Shown here one piece after another: positions 1 through 6,064 of a stretch of DNA of 15,385 nt (position 1 is its first letter; every line of letters starts with the position of its first letter). Origin of the DNA: an uncultured Clostridia bacterium (GTDB lineage: Bacteria > Bacillota > Clostridia > Lachnospirales > Lachnospiraceae); the NCBI GenBank assembly GCA_946405675.1, contig CAMJIC010000036.1, positions 1-15,385 on the forward strand, read 5' to 3'. The notes under the pieces are model-generated. The model ran no database searches and was not told the origin of the DNA. It saw only the letters and a list, made by a program, of their open reading frames with translations. Made by a program: the position numbers and the translations under genes.

Positions 1-53
1 ATGAGCGTTTGGACAAGTCAGATGTACAAGTTATTCTGTAACAGATCCTAAGC
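1..53 (+). repeat. 53-bp perfect direct repeat, copy 1
   Basis: These 53 bases recur without a mismatch at 3262-3314. The match stops at base 53 on the right; on the left it meets the window edge, so the true repeat may be longer. In one frame the bases read as the end of a protein (DERLDKSDVQVIL, then a TAA at 39-41), which could be the tail of a gene lying upstream of the window. Whether it is coding or a non-coding repeat cannot be settled from this window. Confidence 0.9.
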
Positions 54-300
54 TGAATACCCCGGCATTCGGCATGAGGTGGCACCGACGTAGTCGGTGA
101 CGGAGTCCTGATGCCATTCGCTTAGTCGAGGTTAGCAGTTAGCCTGGCGAAGCGGGTTTTGGATGAAGGAGGGCGCTGCGTGCCAGTGACACGCGTTTAG
201 CGCCGACCGGAGCGAAGCGTAGAAGCACACTCACAGGCCGCCCGCTGGCGAGGGTGTGACTTGTAACGGCGCAGGAAAATATAATAGTGAGATCGAAAAA
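54..300 (+). other. gene-free region rich in strong hairpins, upstream of tRNA-Ala
   Basis: No credible coding sequence is present. Several inverted repeats follow one another. A 9-bp outer stem with one mismatch (71-79 with 107-115) encloses a perfect 7-bp hairpin (83-89 with 93-99, loop GTA). A second nested structure pairs 119-123 with 150-154 around 129-134 with 140-145, and is followed by GGTTTT. A third pairs 172-182 with 190-204, with a GTTT bulge. Then comes a copy of the dispersed hairpin repeat at 234-268. The density of stems suggests a structured RNA, an attenuator or the remains of repeat elements. I do not recognise a known RNA family. Confidence 0.45.
234..268 (+). repeat. dispersed GC-rich hairpin repeat, copy A
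   Basis: This copy starts CAGGCCGCCCGCTGGCG and ends GTGACTTGTAACG. It agrees with copy B at 5214-5248 at 32 of 35 positions and with copy C (3550-3586) in both ends. Flanking CACAC (227-231 area) can pair with GTGTG, giving a hairpin around the GC-rich centre. The copy lies about 40 bp before the tRNA promoter, in non-coding DNA. Confidence 0.75.
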
Positions 301-306
301 AGATAG

Positions 307-335
307 TTGACATTCCCGGTCAATTGCGGTAGTAT
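307..335 (+). promoter_or_regulatory. sigma-A type promoter of tRNA-Ala
   Basis: A perfect -35 box TTGACA (307-312) is separated by 17 bp from TAGTAT (330-335). Transcription would start near 342, a few bases before the mature tRNA 5' end at 347. The near-consensus boxes are what is expected for a strongly expressed stable RNA gene. Confidence 0.85.
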
Positions 336-346
336 AACGAAGTCAC

Positions 347-419
347 GGGGCATTAGCGCAGTTGGGAGCGCGCTACATTCGCATTGTAGAGGTCGTGAGT
401 TCGAATCTCATATGCTCCA
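347..419 (+). tRNA. tRNA-Ala (anticodon CGC)
   Basis: The sequence folds into a full cloverleaf. The acceptor stem pairs 347-353 with 412-418, the D stem pairs 356-359 with 368-371, the anticodon stem pairs 373-377 with 385-389, and the T stem pairs 395-399 with 407-411 around loop TTCGAAT. The 7-base anticodon loop TTCGCAT places CGC at 380-382, reading the alanine codon GCG. Base 3 (G349) pairs with base 70 (T416). This is the G3:U70 wobble that is the known alanine identity element. The discriminator is A419. The CCA end is not encoded (AGAG follows), so it must be added after transcription. The gene is a single-gene unit with its own promoter and terminator. Confidence 0.96.
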
Positions 420-429
420 GAGGAAAGAG

Positions 430-461
430 CCGCTGTACATATGTACGGCGGTTTTTTTTTT
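430..461 (+). terminator. intrinsic terminator of tRNA-Ala
   Basis: A 9-bp stem (430-438 with 443-451, one G-T pair) with loop ATAT is followed at once by ten T residues (452-461). It lies 11 bases after the tRNA. This is a textbook Rho-independent terminator. Confidence 0.93.
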
Positions 462-700
462 CGGATTCGGGACGTGCCTGGCAGAACGCATGTAATTATT
501 CAGGGTCTGATCTGAAGAGCTGTCAGAGCGTAATGATTGATACGCACAGGCCAGCCTGCGGGCAGGGGCGGGCTGCAGGAAGAAAACTGAAAATACATGA
601 ATAATTCATAAATAATACTGCTTTTTGTCTTTGAAACATGCTACCATAAGAGTAGTGGAGTTTGGGATGGCAGCGGGGTTGATTGAAAAAGGAGAGATCT
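462..700 (+). other. intergenic region before the FIST-GGDEF gene
   Basis: No gene is seen here. A GC-rich imperfect inverted repeat around 547-582 begins CACAGGCCAGCCTGCGGGCAGG and resembles a degenerate, tail-less relative of the dispersed hairpin repeats. The stretch 583-660 is AT-rich and probably holds the promoter of the next gene. TTGAAA at 631-636 is a possible -35 box, but no good -10 box lies 16-18 bp further on, so I do not call a promoter. Confidence 0.4.
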
Positions 701-2476
701 GTGAAACAGTATCAATTGTCATTTAACAGTGCCGAAGAAGCGGGGAAAGAGTTTGAGGGTCTGCTCGGACAGACAGGGCATGCGGAAAAGGATCGGCTGC
801 TTTTTCAGGTGTTTTCCGGCTCCATGGATAAGGATGCCGTGAACCGGATCGCTGAGGCACTGGAAGCAGTTTTTCCCGGAGCGCATTATGTGGGATGCTC
901 TTCCTGCGGGAATATCATTCATGGCGACCTGAGTCCGGATATTTATGCTGTTACCTGCACGGAATTTGAAGATCCGACGGCCCGCATTGAGACAAAACAG
1001 TATCATCTTGGGATTGAGAACGTAGACAGTGTCATCCGCGAGGTGGCGCATTTTGCCAATGAAAACCTCTGGGTCAAGGCCATTATGCTGTATACGACAG
1101 TATGGGAAACATCCATGTCAAGCCTGTGCAGCGAACTGGATAAGGTTCGCAGCGACGTGCAGATCCTGGGGGGAGGCGCGTTCAATGAGGCGCTGAACTC
1201 GTCCTCTTCATTTGTACTGTCAGACGGCGGCAGGGCGGCGGATCACAGTATTGTCTTTGCCTTCATCGGGGGAGATGCGCTGTCGATCCGGACGCGGTAC
1301 ATCAGCGGATGGAAACCCCTCGGGAAAGAGATGGAGATTACAAAGGCAAAGGGGAACATCCTTCAGGAGATCGAGGGGATCAGTGCGTTTGAGACCTACA
1401 GAAGATACCTGAAGATAGAAAATGACGACACATTCCTTTACAATACGCTTGAATTCCCCTATCTGATCCGCTATCACGGGATCGGGATCCTGCGTCATCC
1501 CCAGGAGTGCCTGAAGGATGGCTCACTGGTGATGGCCTCGGATGTGGAACGGGCCGGGAAGATCCGCCTTGCATACGGAGATCCGGTCACGATCATGGAG
1601 AATGTGTTTCAGAACGTTGCCCAGATCCGCAAAGAGGAGCCGGATGTAATCGCGATCTTTTCATGCGCCGGAAGGAAGGCGTTCTGGGGGGATGCTGAGA
1701 TTGGCAATGAGACACGTGCTTTCCAGACGATCGCTCCGTCTTCCGGATTCTATACGCTGAGTGAATTCCTCAGGACAGGGGAATATGTGAACCAGCATAA
1801 CCTGACGCTTGTGATCGCATCCATGAAAGAAGAACTGGAAGGAAAGAAAACGAAACGCAGGCAGGCGGAAGAAAAGGATGTTAATGCCAGGAGGGTTTCC
1901 ACTGTTGAAAGGCTGGCGAACTTTATCGAAGAAGCGACCAGGGAGCTGGAGGCGGCCAATGAGCAGCTTTCCGACATGAATCAGAAGTTAAGCGATATGG
2001 CGGTCACGGATGGCATGACCCGGCTCTATAACCGGACGGAGATCCAGAGAAGGATCGAGGAAAGCGATGATCAGACGGATAGGGCGACAGATTCCCTGAT
2101 CATGATCGACATTGATAATTTCAAGAAGATCAACGACACCTTTGGGCATAAAGAAGGAGACGCCGTGATCTGCACGCTCGCAAACCTGATGAAAGAAAGG
2201 GCTTGTGAGGTATCAGGAGCGTCGGTCGGAAGGTGGGGCGGAGAAGAGTTTATGATCCTCCTTCCCGCGTGTGACACCAGGAAAGCGCTCGGGATTGCTG
2301 AGAAGATAAGAAAAGAATTCAGCGCCATTGCTTTTCCGCAGTGCGGATGCAGGACGATCAGCCTTGGAGTCACGCAAAGACAGGCAGGGGAAAGTGCGGA
2401 CAGCCTTGTCCTCCGGGTTGACAGGGCATTGTATGAAGCGAAGAATACAGGAAAGAACCGCTGCGTGTGCCTGTAG
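701..2476 (+). CDS. FIST sensor domain - GGDEF diguanylate cyclase
   Basis: This is a 591-residue cytoplasmic signalling protein predicted to make cyclic di-GMP from two GTP. The N-terminal two thirds (about 25-370) match the FIST_N/FIST_C layout, a sensor thought to bind small ligands such as amino acids. Visible pieces are VGCSSCGNI, GGGAFN, NTLEFPYL and FSCAGRKAFWG. A charged helical, probably coiled-coil, linker (about 395-435) leads to a GGDEF domain (434-591) with TDGMTRLYNR, DIDNFKKINDTFGH, the active-site GGEEF (513-517) and ALYEAKNTGKNR. The catalytic site looks intact. The usual RxxD inhibitory site before GGEEF is absent (VSGA there), so product feedback at that site is unlikely. 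No signal peptide or membrane segment is seen. I chose GTG 701 because AAAGGAGAG lies 6 bases upstream. An in-frame TTG at 683 would add six residues but has no good ribosome site. Only 94 bases separate it from the next gene, with no clear terminator, so co-transcription is possible. Confidence 0.88.
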   Translation: MKQYQLSFNSAEEAGKEFEGLLGQTGHAEKDRLLFQVFSGSMDKDAVNRIAEALEAVFPGAHYVGCSSCGNIIHGDLSPDIYAVTCTEFEDPTARIETKQYHLGIENVDSVIREVAHFANENLWVKAIMLYTTVWETSMSSLCSELDKVRSDVQILGGGAFNEALNSSSSFVLSDGGRAADHSIVFAFIGGDALSIRTRYISGWKPLGKEMEITKAKGNILQEIEGISAFETYRRYLKIENDDTFLYNTLEFPYLIRYHGIGILRHPQECLKDGSLVMASDVERAGKIRLAYGDPVTIMENVFQNVAQIRKEEPDVIAIFSCAGRKAFWGDAEIGNETRAFQTIAPSSGFYTLSEFLRTGEYVNQHNLTLVIASMKEELEGKKTKRRQAEEKDVNARRVSTVERLANFIEEATRELEAANEQLSDMNQKLSDMAVTDGMTRLYNRTEIQRRIEESDDQTDRATDSLIMIDIDNFKKINDTFGHKEGDAVICTLANLMKERACEVSGASVGRWGGEEFMILLPACDTRKALGIAEKIRKEFSAIAFPQCGCRTISLGVTQRQAGESADSLVLRVDRALYEAKNTGKNRCVCL

Positions 2477-2491
2477 CATAACAGCCATGAA

Positions 2492-2508
2492 AAGGAAGCT
2501 GCTTCCTT
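2492..2508. repeat. short perfect palindrome between the GGDEF and secreted-protein genes
   Basis: AAGGAAGC (2492-2499) and GCTTCCTT (2501-2508) are perfect inverted arms around one base. No T-run follows, so this is not a convincing terminator. It could be an operator, a weak mRNA hairpin or chance. Confidence 0.35.
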
Positions 2509-2570
2509 CCATTGTAAAAGGTTGTGTATGAATTGCCAAAAAGTGATCATGGAAAGGAGACTATTGAATT

Positions 2571-3233
2571 ATGAGAGGGAAGTGGAAATTGTTTATCGCC
2601 ATCTGTGCCATAGTGATCATGACTGCGGTTCCGGTTTTTGCTGCTGATGCGGTCGGAGGGTGGGAAGTTGCTGAGACAACGTACTCATTTTTGTCTGCAG
2701 GACAGCGTAAAATTTTTGAAAAAGGAATCGATGAAGATCTGGAAGATGATTATGAGCCGGTTGTGGTGCTTGCAAAGCAGGTTGTGAATGGTACCAGGTA
2801 CGTTTTTCTGTGTCAGGATACGGATGAGGAAGAGTGGAATATCGTGACAATGGTCAGAGCAACGAACAAGAAGGTTACGTTTGGGACTGACAATGATCTC
2901 GAGATCGCGAACATCGCTTATAGTGATAAGCCCCGTTCGGGAAACACTGCCGGTGGGCTGATGATTCGGACGATTAAGAACAGGCCGGCAGCACTGGAGA
3001 ATGATGTCCGCAATGTTTTCACGAAGGCGCTGACTGGCTATACGACATACAGCCTCCGCCCGATTGCGCTTCTGGGGACCCAGCTGGTTGCAGGAACTAA
3101 CTATAGGTTCCTGTGCCTTGGAATTGGAAGCGAGGCAAAGGATCTTTTCATAGTGGATGTTTACAATGACCTGCAGGGTGTATCCAAGGTTACATCCTGC
3201 AAACCGCTGGATCTGGAGGCTTATGTGGACTAA
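2571..3233 (+). CDS. secreted protein with two cystatin-like modules
   Basis: This is a 220-residue exported protein. Residues 1-24 form a classic signal peptide: positive MRGKWK, then a hydrophobic core, then VFA before AD. There is no lipobox. The mature part holds two related modules. Module 1 (about 28-97) contains KQVVNGTRYVFLC at 69-81, and module 2 (about 139-205) contains TQLVAGTNYRFLC at 170-182. The QxVxG sequence followed by a tyrosine strand is the hallmark of the first inhibitory loop of cystatins, which are cysteine-protease inhibitors. Each module also has the preceding helix (FEKGIDEDL; FTKALTGY) and a trailing strand. By family knowledge this suggests a cystatin fold; protease inhibition is my inference. 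The start ATG has AAAGGAG about 11 bases upstream. After the TAA the same frame stays open for 22 codons into the 53-bp repeat. I cannot assign a biological role. Confidence 0.72.
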   Translation: MRGKWKLFIAICAIVIMTAVPVFAADAVGGWEVAETTYSFLSAGQRKIFEKGIDEDLEDDYEPVVVLAKQVVNGTRYVFLCQDTDEEEWNIVTMVRATNKKVTFGTDNDLEIANIAYSDKPRSGNTAGGLMIRTIKNRPAALENDVRNVFTKALTGYTTYSLRPIALLGTQLVAGTNYRFLCLGIGSEAKDLFIVDVYNDLQGVSKVTSCKPLDLEAYVD

Positions 3234-3261
3234 GCTACGGCGAGGCTTTCCAACGCAGCAG

Positions 3262-3314
3262 ATGAGCGTTTGGACAAGTCAGATGTACAAGTTATTCTGT
3301 AACAGATCCTAAGC
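3262..3314 (+). repeat. 53-bp perfect direct repeat, copy 2
   Basis: This copy is identical to 1-53 and starts 28 bases after the stop codon of the cystatin-like gene. It is in that gene's frame: reading past the TAA at 3231-3233, the frame stays open through ADERLDKSDVQVIL to TAA at 3300-3302. The two copies lie 3261 bp apart and enclose the tRNA, FIST-GGDEF and cystatin-like genes. To the right the two copies diverge at once. Confidence 0.9.
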
Positions 3315-3365
3315 ACTGCGTGAATTGTTCTGAACGCAGAAGGAACCTGAACGATAATGAGCAGG

Positions 3366-3391
3366 AAGGAATCGCTCCGGCGGTTCCTTTT
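3366..3391 (+). terminator. intrinsic terminator after the cystatin-like gene
   Basis: GGAATCGC (3368-3375) pairs with GCGGTTCC (3380-3387) around loop TCCG, with one T-G pair. It is extended by AA/TT pairs and followed by TTTT, then GC and TTTC. It lies about 135 bases after the stop codon of the cystatin-like gene, downstream of the 53-bp repeat. Confidence 0.75.
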
Positions 3392-3423
3392 GCTTTCTTT
3401 GCTGGCGATAAAGTCAAAGTCCC

Positions 3424-3446
3424 TGACACTTCTTCCGTAAGTGTCA
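3424..3446. promoter_or_regulatory. perfect inverted repeat, possible operator
   Basis: TGACACTT (3424-3431) and AAGTGTCA (3439-3446) are perfect arms separated by 7 bases. No T-run follows. Its symmetry and position in a gene-free region 190-290 bases before the foldase promoter fit a binding site for a dimeric regulator, but no regulator can be named. Confidence 0.4.
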
Positions 3447-3549
3447 AACCTGGTGCGTTTTGAACTGAATATTGATATCTGGTATTGCTCCCCGTTCCCT
3501 CAGATACTAACGTCGCACCGGTAACCTAATATATATCCGCCGTGGAGTA

Positions 3550-3586
3550 CAGGCCGGTTCGCTGGCGGGGGGAGTGACTTGTAACG
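3550..3586 (+). repeat. dispersed GC-rich hairpin repeat, copy C
   Basis: This copy has the same ends as copies A and B (CAGGCCG, GCTGGCG, then GTGACTTGTAACG at 3574-3586), with two extra bases in the middle. It lies between the terminator of one gene and the promoter of the next, as do the other copies. Confidence 0.72.
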
Positions 3587-3635
3587 TCAGCCAGGATTCA
3601 GCCAGGAGAAGCGCCTGGCGGCGGAAGTTTCATGC

Positions 3636-3664
3636 TTGAAGTTCTGGCATAAAACCATTATAAT
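3636..3664 (+). promoter_or_regulatory. sigma-A promoter of the foldase lipoprotein gene
   Basis: TTGAAG (3636-3641) and a perfect TATAAT (3659-3664) are separated by 17 bp. Transcription would begin near 3671, leaving a short leader of about 50 bases. The leader contains a small GTGCCC/GGGAC hairpin (3671-3686) before the ribosome site AAGGAG at 3705-3710. Confidence 0.85.
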
Positions 3665-3719
3665 GGTTCGGTGCCCTGAGGGACACAAATGATCTTGTAG
3701 CAAGAAGGAGAAGAAGGCA

Positions 3720-5162
3720 ATGGGAAAGGTATGGAAGAAGGGTGCGGCTGTTGCTCTTGCGGCGGCTGTATGTGCAGGTGCCCTGAGCGGATGCGGAAAG
3801 AAAACGGATGCCATTTCGGCTTTTACATTTAACGGGGAGAAGGTCGATGGCGACCTGGCGAATTTCGTGCTTCGTTATGAGCAGGCTTCGCTGGATGATA
3901 TCTATGCTTACTATGCATCTATGATGCAGCAGGATATCTGGTCGATGGATGACGGGCAGGGACTTGGCATCAGTACCTGGGATAGCTTCAAGTCAAATAT
4001 CGGGGAGGATATCGAGCGGCTTCTTCTGGCCGAGGAGCATGCTTCGGATTATAATGTTTCTCTGACGGATGATGAGAAGAAGGCGATCACGGATGCGGCT
4101 GCGGAGTTTATCGCGGACAATGACAAGGATGTGCTTGCTTCCATGAGCGCGACCCAGGAGGTTGTGGAGAACTATCTGACGCTCAGTACCATCAAGGCGA
4201 AGGTCGAAGAGGGGATGACGGCGGATGTTGACATGAACGTTTCCGATGAGGAAGCGGCTCAGAGATATGTGCAGTATATCCGCTATATGCCGACTACGGA
4301 GACGGAAACAGAGGCACAGTCTGAGAGTGAGATGGCCGGAACAGAAGCGGAGGCCGGAAATACGCTTGAGACAGAGGCTGAGACAGCTGTGGATACGGCT
4401 ATGACAGAAGGTGAGACCAGCGTGGTCGAGACTGAGGAAGCGAAGAAGACGAAGGCTTCCGGAGAGGGGTCGGCGGCAGATTCCACGTCCCAGCAGATCA
4501 CGGAGGCTGAGACGTCTGCTGCAGAGGCCGGGATGCCTGCCACAGAGGCTGAGCAGACAGAGGAAGCCGGACAGAATGCTGATGAAGCCCAGAGTGAGTC
4601 GGAAGATCCGGCGATGGCTGCGGCAAAGGTGAAGTACCGCGCCATGGCGGATGAGATGCTGGAATCTCTGAAGAGCGGAAAGGTCGATATGGATACGGCT
4701 ATCTCCAATGTGACTTCTGAGTCCGTTCCGGGCGTGACGACATCCACTTTCACCTTCGGAAAGGATGATACTTATCCGGATGCGGCGATCATTGAGGCAA
4801 CCAATGATCTGGCGGATGAGACGCTTGTAGATCATATCGTCGAGACGGATGATGCCTACTATATCCTTTATGTGAAGGATGCGTTGGATGAGGCTGCGAC
4901 TGAAAATAAGAAGAAGGAGATCATCGACGAGCGTAAGCAGGAAAAGATTGATGAGGTCTATGAAAAGTGGATGGCGGACGAGAAATTTGATGTGGATGCT
5001 GAAAAGCTCGACGCAATCCTGAAGGATCGTTCTTATACTGCACCGCAGTCGGATGAGACGGAGGCTGCTCAGGGAACGCTTATGACGGAGGAGACTGAGC
5101 TGACGATGGAGGTTGTGGCTGACACAGAGATCAGCATTGAGACAGAGACAGAAAACAAATGA
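3720..5162 (+). CDS. PrsA/SurA-like foldase lipoprotein with a long acidic insert
   Basis: This is a 480-residue lipoprotein. MGKVWKK, a hydrophobic run and LSGC (22-25) form a type II signal peptide, so Cys25 should be lipidated and the protein anchored outside the membrane. Residues 30-190 look like the helical SurA_N/PrsA chaperone domain. About 180-192 (EEAAQRYVQYIRYMPTT) and 299-390 resemble the two parts of a parvulin-type prolyl isomerase domain, with the helix AAKVKYRAMADEMLESLKSG and the strand DDAYYILYVKDALD. A 108-residue stretch rich in Glu, Thr, Ala and Ser (191-298) splits this domain, and a second E/T-rich tail ends the protein (443-480). Classic active-site residues of the isomerase are not obvious, so the role is probably chaperone-like. 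Family members help exported proteins fold. It has its own promoter, a good AAGGAG site and a downstream hairpin, so it is a single-gene unit. Confidence 0.8.
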   Translation: MGKVWKKGAAVALAAAVCAGALSGCGKKTDAISAFTFNGEKVDGDLANFVLRYEQASLDDIYAYYASMMQQDIWSMDDGQGLGISTWDSFKSNIGEDIERLLLAEEHASDYNVSLTDDEKKAITDAAAEFIADNDKDVLASMSATQEVVENYLTLSTIKAKVEEGMTADVDMNVSDEEAAQRYVQYIRYMPTTETETEAQSESEMAGTEAEAGNTLETEAETAVDTAMTEGETSVVETEEAKKTKASGEGSAADSTSQQITEAETSAAEAGMPATEAEQTEEAGQNADEAQSESEDPAMAAAKVKYRAMADEMLESLKSGKVDMDTAISNVTSESVPGVTTSTFTFGKDDTYPDAAIIEATNDLADETLVDHIVETDDAYYILYVKDALDEAATENKKKEIIDERKQEKIDEVYEKWMADEKFDVDAEKLDAILKDRSYTAPQSDETEAAQGTLMTEETELTMEVVADTEISIETETENK

Positions 5163-5170
5163 ATGAAAAG

Positions 5171-5196
5171 AGCGGCAGGCTTCGGCCTGCCGCTTT
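5171..5196 (+). terminator. intrinsic terminator after the foldase gene
   Basis: A perfect 10-bp stem (5171-5180 with 5185-5194) has a stable TTCG loop and lies 8 bases after the stop codon. The T tract is short (TTT then GCTG), so termination may be partial, or the hairpin may mainly protect the mRNA end. Confidence 0.7.
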
Positions 5197-5213
5197 GCTG
5201 CATGTCACACCCG

Positions 5214-5248
5214 CAGGCCGCCCGCTGGCGGGCATGTGACTTGTAACG
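5214..5248 (+). repeat. dispersed GC-rich hairpin repeat, copy B
   Basis: This copy differs from copy A in only 3 of 35 bases. Upstream bases GTCACACCCGC (5204-5214) pair with GCGGG...TGTGAC inside the element, giving a long stem-loop. A further ATGTCACA at 5266-5273 could pair with ATGTGAC of the element instead, so two alternative hairpins are possible. It lies between the foldase terminator and the xpt promoter. Confidence 0.75.
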
Positions 5249-5285
5249 CCGCTTTATTTCCGGCCATGTCACATACGAATGCTCC

Positions 5286-5314
5286 TTGTGCAGCTTGATG
5301 ATTGTCATTATAAT
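5286..5314 (+). promoter_or_regulatory. xpt: probable xpt promoter
   Basis: A perfect TATAAT (5309-5314) lies 17 bp after a weak -35 box TTGTGC (5286-5291). Transcription would start near 5321 and give a leader of about 125 bases. In that leader, 5352-5358 pairs with 5362-5368 in a GC-rich 7-bp hairpin. The conserved core sequences of a purine riboswitch are not visible. Confidence 0.6.
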
Positions 5315-5446
5315 TTAAGCATGGGATTGGTTCAGGCCAGCTGGACGTATCGCCTGCCTTCGGCAGGCTGCGGGGCACAGAGGGCTGATGCTTTTGCGTG
5401 AATGACAGTGGTACGGATGAGAGTGGTACGAAGGAGGGACTTCTTT

Positions 5447-6031
5447 ATGAAATTGCTGGAAGAAAGGATTCGGAAAGACGGTGTCGTGAAAGAGGGGAAT
5501 ATTCTCAAGGTTGACAGTTTTTTGAATCACCAGATGGATATTGACCTGTTCAATGCGATGGGCGAGGAGTTTCGCCGATTGTTTGAAGGCCGGCCGATTA
5601 ACAAGATCCTGACCATTGAAGCGTCCGGGATCGGGATTGCCGTGATCGTGGCGCAGCATTTCCATGTACCTGTGGTGTTTGCCAAAAAGGCCCAGAGTGT
5701 CAACCTGGACGGAGAGATGTATACCACGAAGATCGAATCCTTCACGCATAAACGAACCTATGATGTGATCGTATCAAAGAAGTTCCTGAGCAAGGAGGAC
5801 CACATCCTGGTCATCGATGACTTCCTCGCGAACGGGTGCGCTGTGAACGGCCTGATCGATCTGATCCAATCCGCCGGAGCGACGATCGAGGGAGTCGGGA
5901 TCGCGGTAGAGAAGGGATTCCAGACCGGCGGGAAGCTGCTCAGGGATAAAGGGATCCGCGTGGAGTCGCTTGCGATCATAGAGAGCATGGACGCGGCAAC
6001 GGGAGAGATTGTATTCCGGGATCAGGGATGA
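5447..6031 (+). CDS. xpt: xanthine phosphoribosyltransferase
   Basis: This is a 194-residue enzyme joining xanthine and PRPP to give XMP and pyrophosphate, a purine salvage step in the cytoplasm. It matches the Bacillus Xpt family along its length: KVDSFLNHQMD (21-31), LTIEASGIG (55-63), PVVFAKK (75-81), the PRPP-binding loop VIDDFLANG (122-130) and GVGIAVEKGFQ (149-159). The length is the same as that of Bacillus Xpt as I recall it. I chose ATG 5447 because AAGGAGGG (5431-5438) lies at the right distance. An upstream in-frame ATG at 5402 has no ribosome site and would add a non-homologous, Arg/Val-rich end. It is a single-gene unit with its own promoter and a shared bidirectional terminator downstream. 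Confidence 0.95.
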   Translation: MKLLEERIRKDGVVKEGNILKVDSFLNHQMDIDLFNAMGEEFRRLFEGRPINKILTIEASGIGIAVIVAQHFHVPVVFAKKAQSVNLDGEMYTTKIESFTHKRTYDVIVSKKFLSKEDHILVIDDFLANGCAVNGLIDLIQSAGATIEGVGIAVEKGFQTGGKLLRDKGIRVESLAIIESMDAATGEIVFRDQG

Positions 6032-6064
6032 TACGAGATCGGAGATGATCGTTTTTGAATCAAT

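Larger units (their letters stand above)
3315..3635 (+). other. intergenic region between the cystatin-like and foldase genes
   Basis: No gene is seen here. After the terminator there are several structured elements: a perfect 8-bp inverted repeat at 3424-3446, an AT-rich patch around 3460-3535, GGTGCG (3450s) and CGCACC (3510s) arms too far apart to call a hairpin, and a copy of the dispersed hairpin repeat at 3550-3586. GTTCTGAAC at 3327-3335 is the reverse complement of the half-palindrome found twice before purO, possibly by chance. Confidence 0.45.

Noticed and set aside
307..604. Two short open frames overlapping the tRNA
   Set aside because: They run through the tRNA-Ala cloverleaf, its promoter and its terminator, so they are chance frames.
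631..659. Promoter with TTGAAA before the FIST-GGDEF gene
   Set aside because: No acceptable -10 box lies at 16-18 bp spacing; the nearby CATAAG is too close.
2071..2550. A 159-codon minus-strand frame across the GGDEF domain end
   Set aside because: It is antisense to conserved GGDEF motifs and has no recognisable domain or start signal.
3993..4835. A 280-codon open frame on the minus strand opposite the foldase gene
   Set aside because: It is an antisense shadow of a GC-rich, acidic-rich coding region. The product is low-complexity Arg/Leu/Ser sequence with no recognisable motif, and the plus-strand gene has a promoter, lipobox and terminator.
5321..5446. Purine riboswitch before xpt
   Set aside because: The conserved junction and loop sequences of that aptamer could not be found by eye; only a GC-rich hairpin and a short duplicated AGTGGTACG are present.
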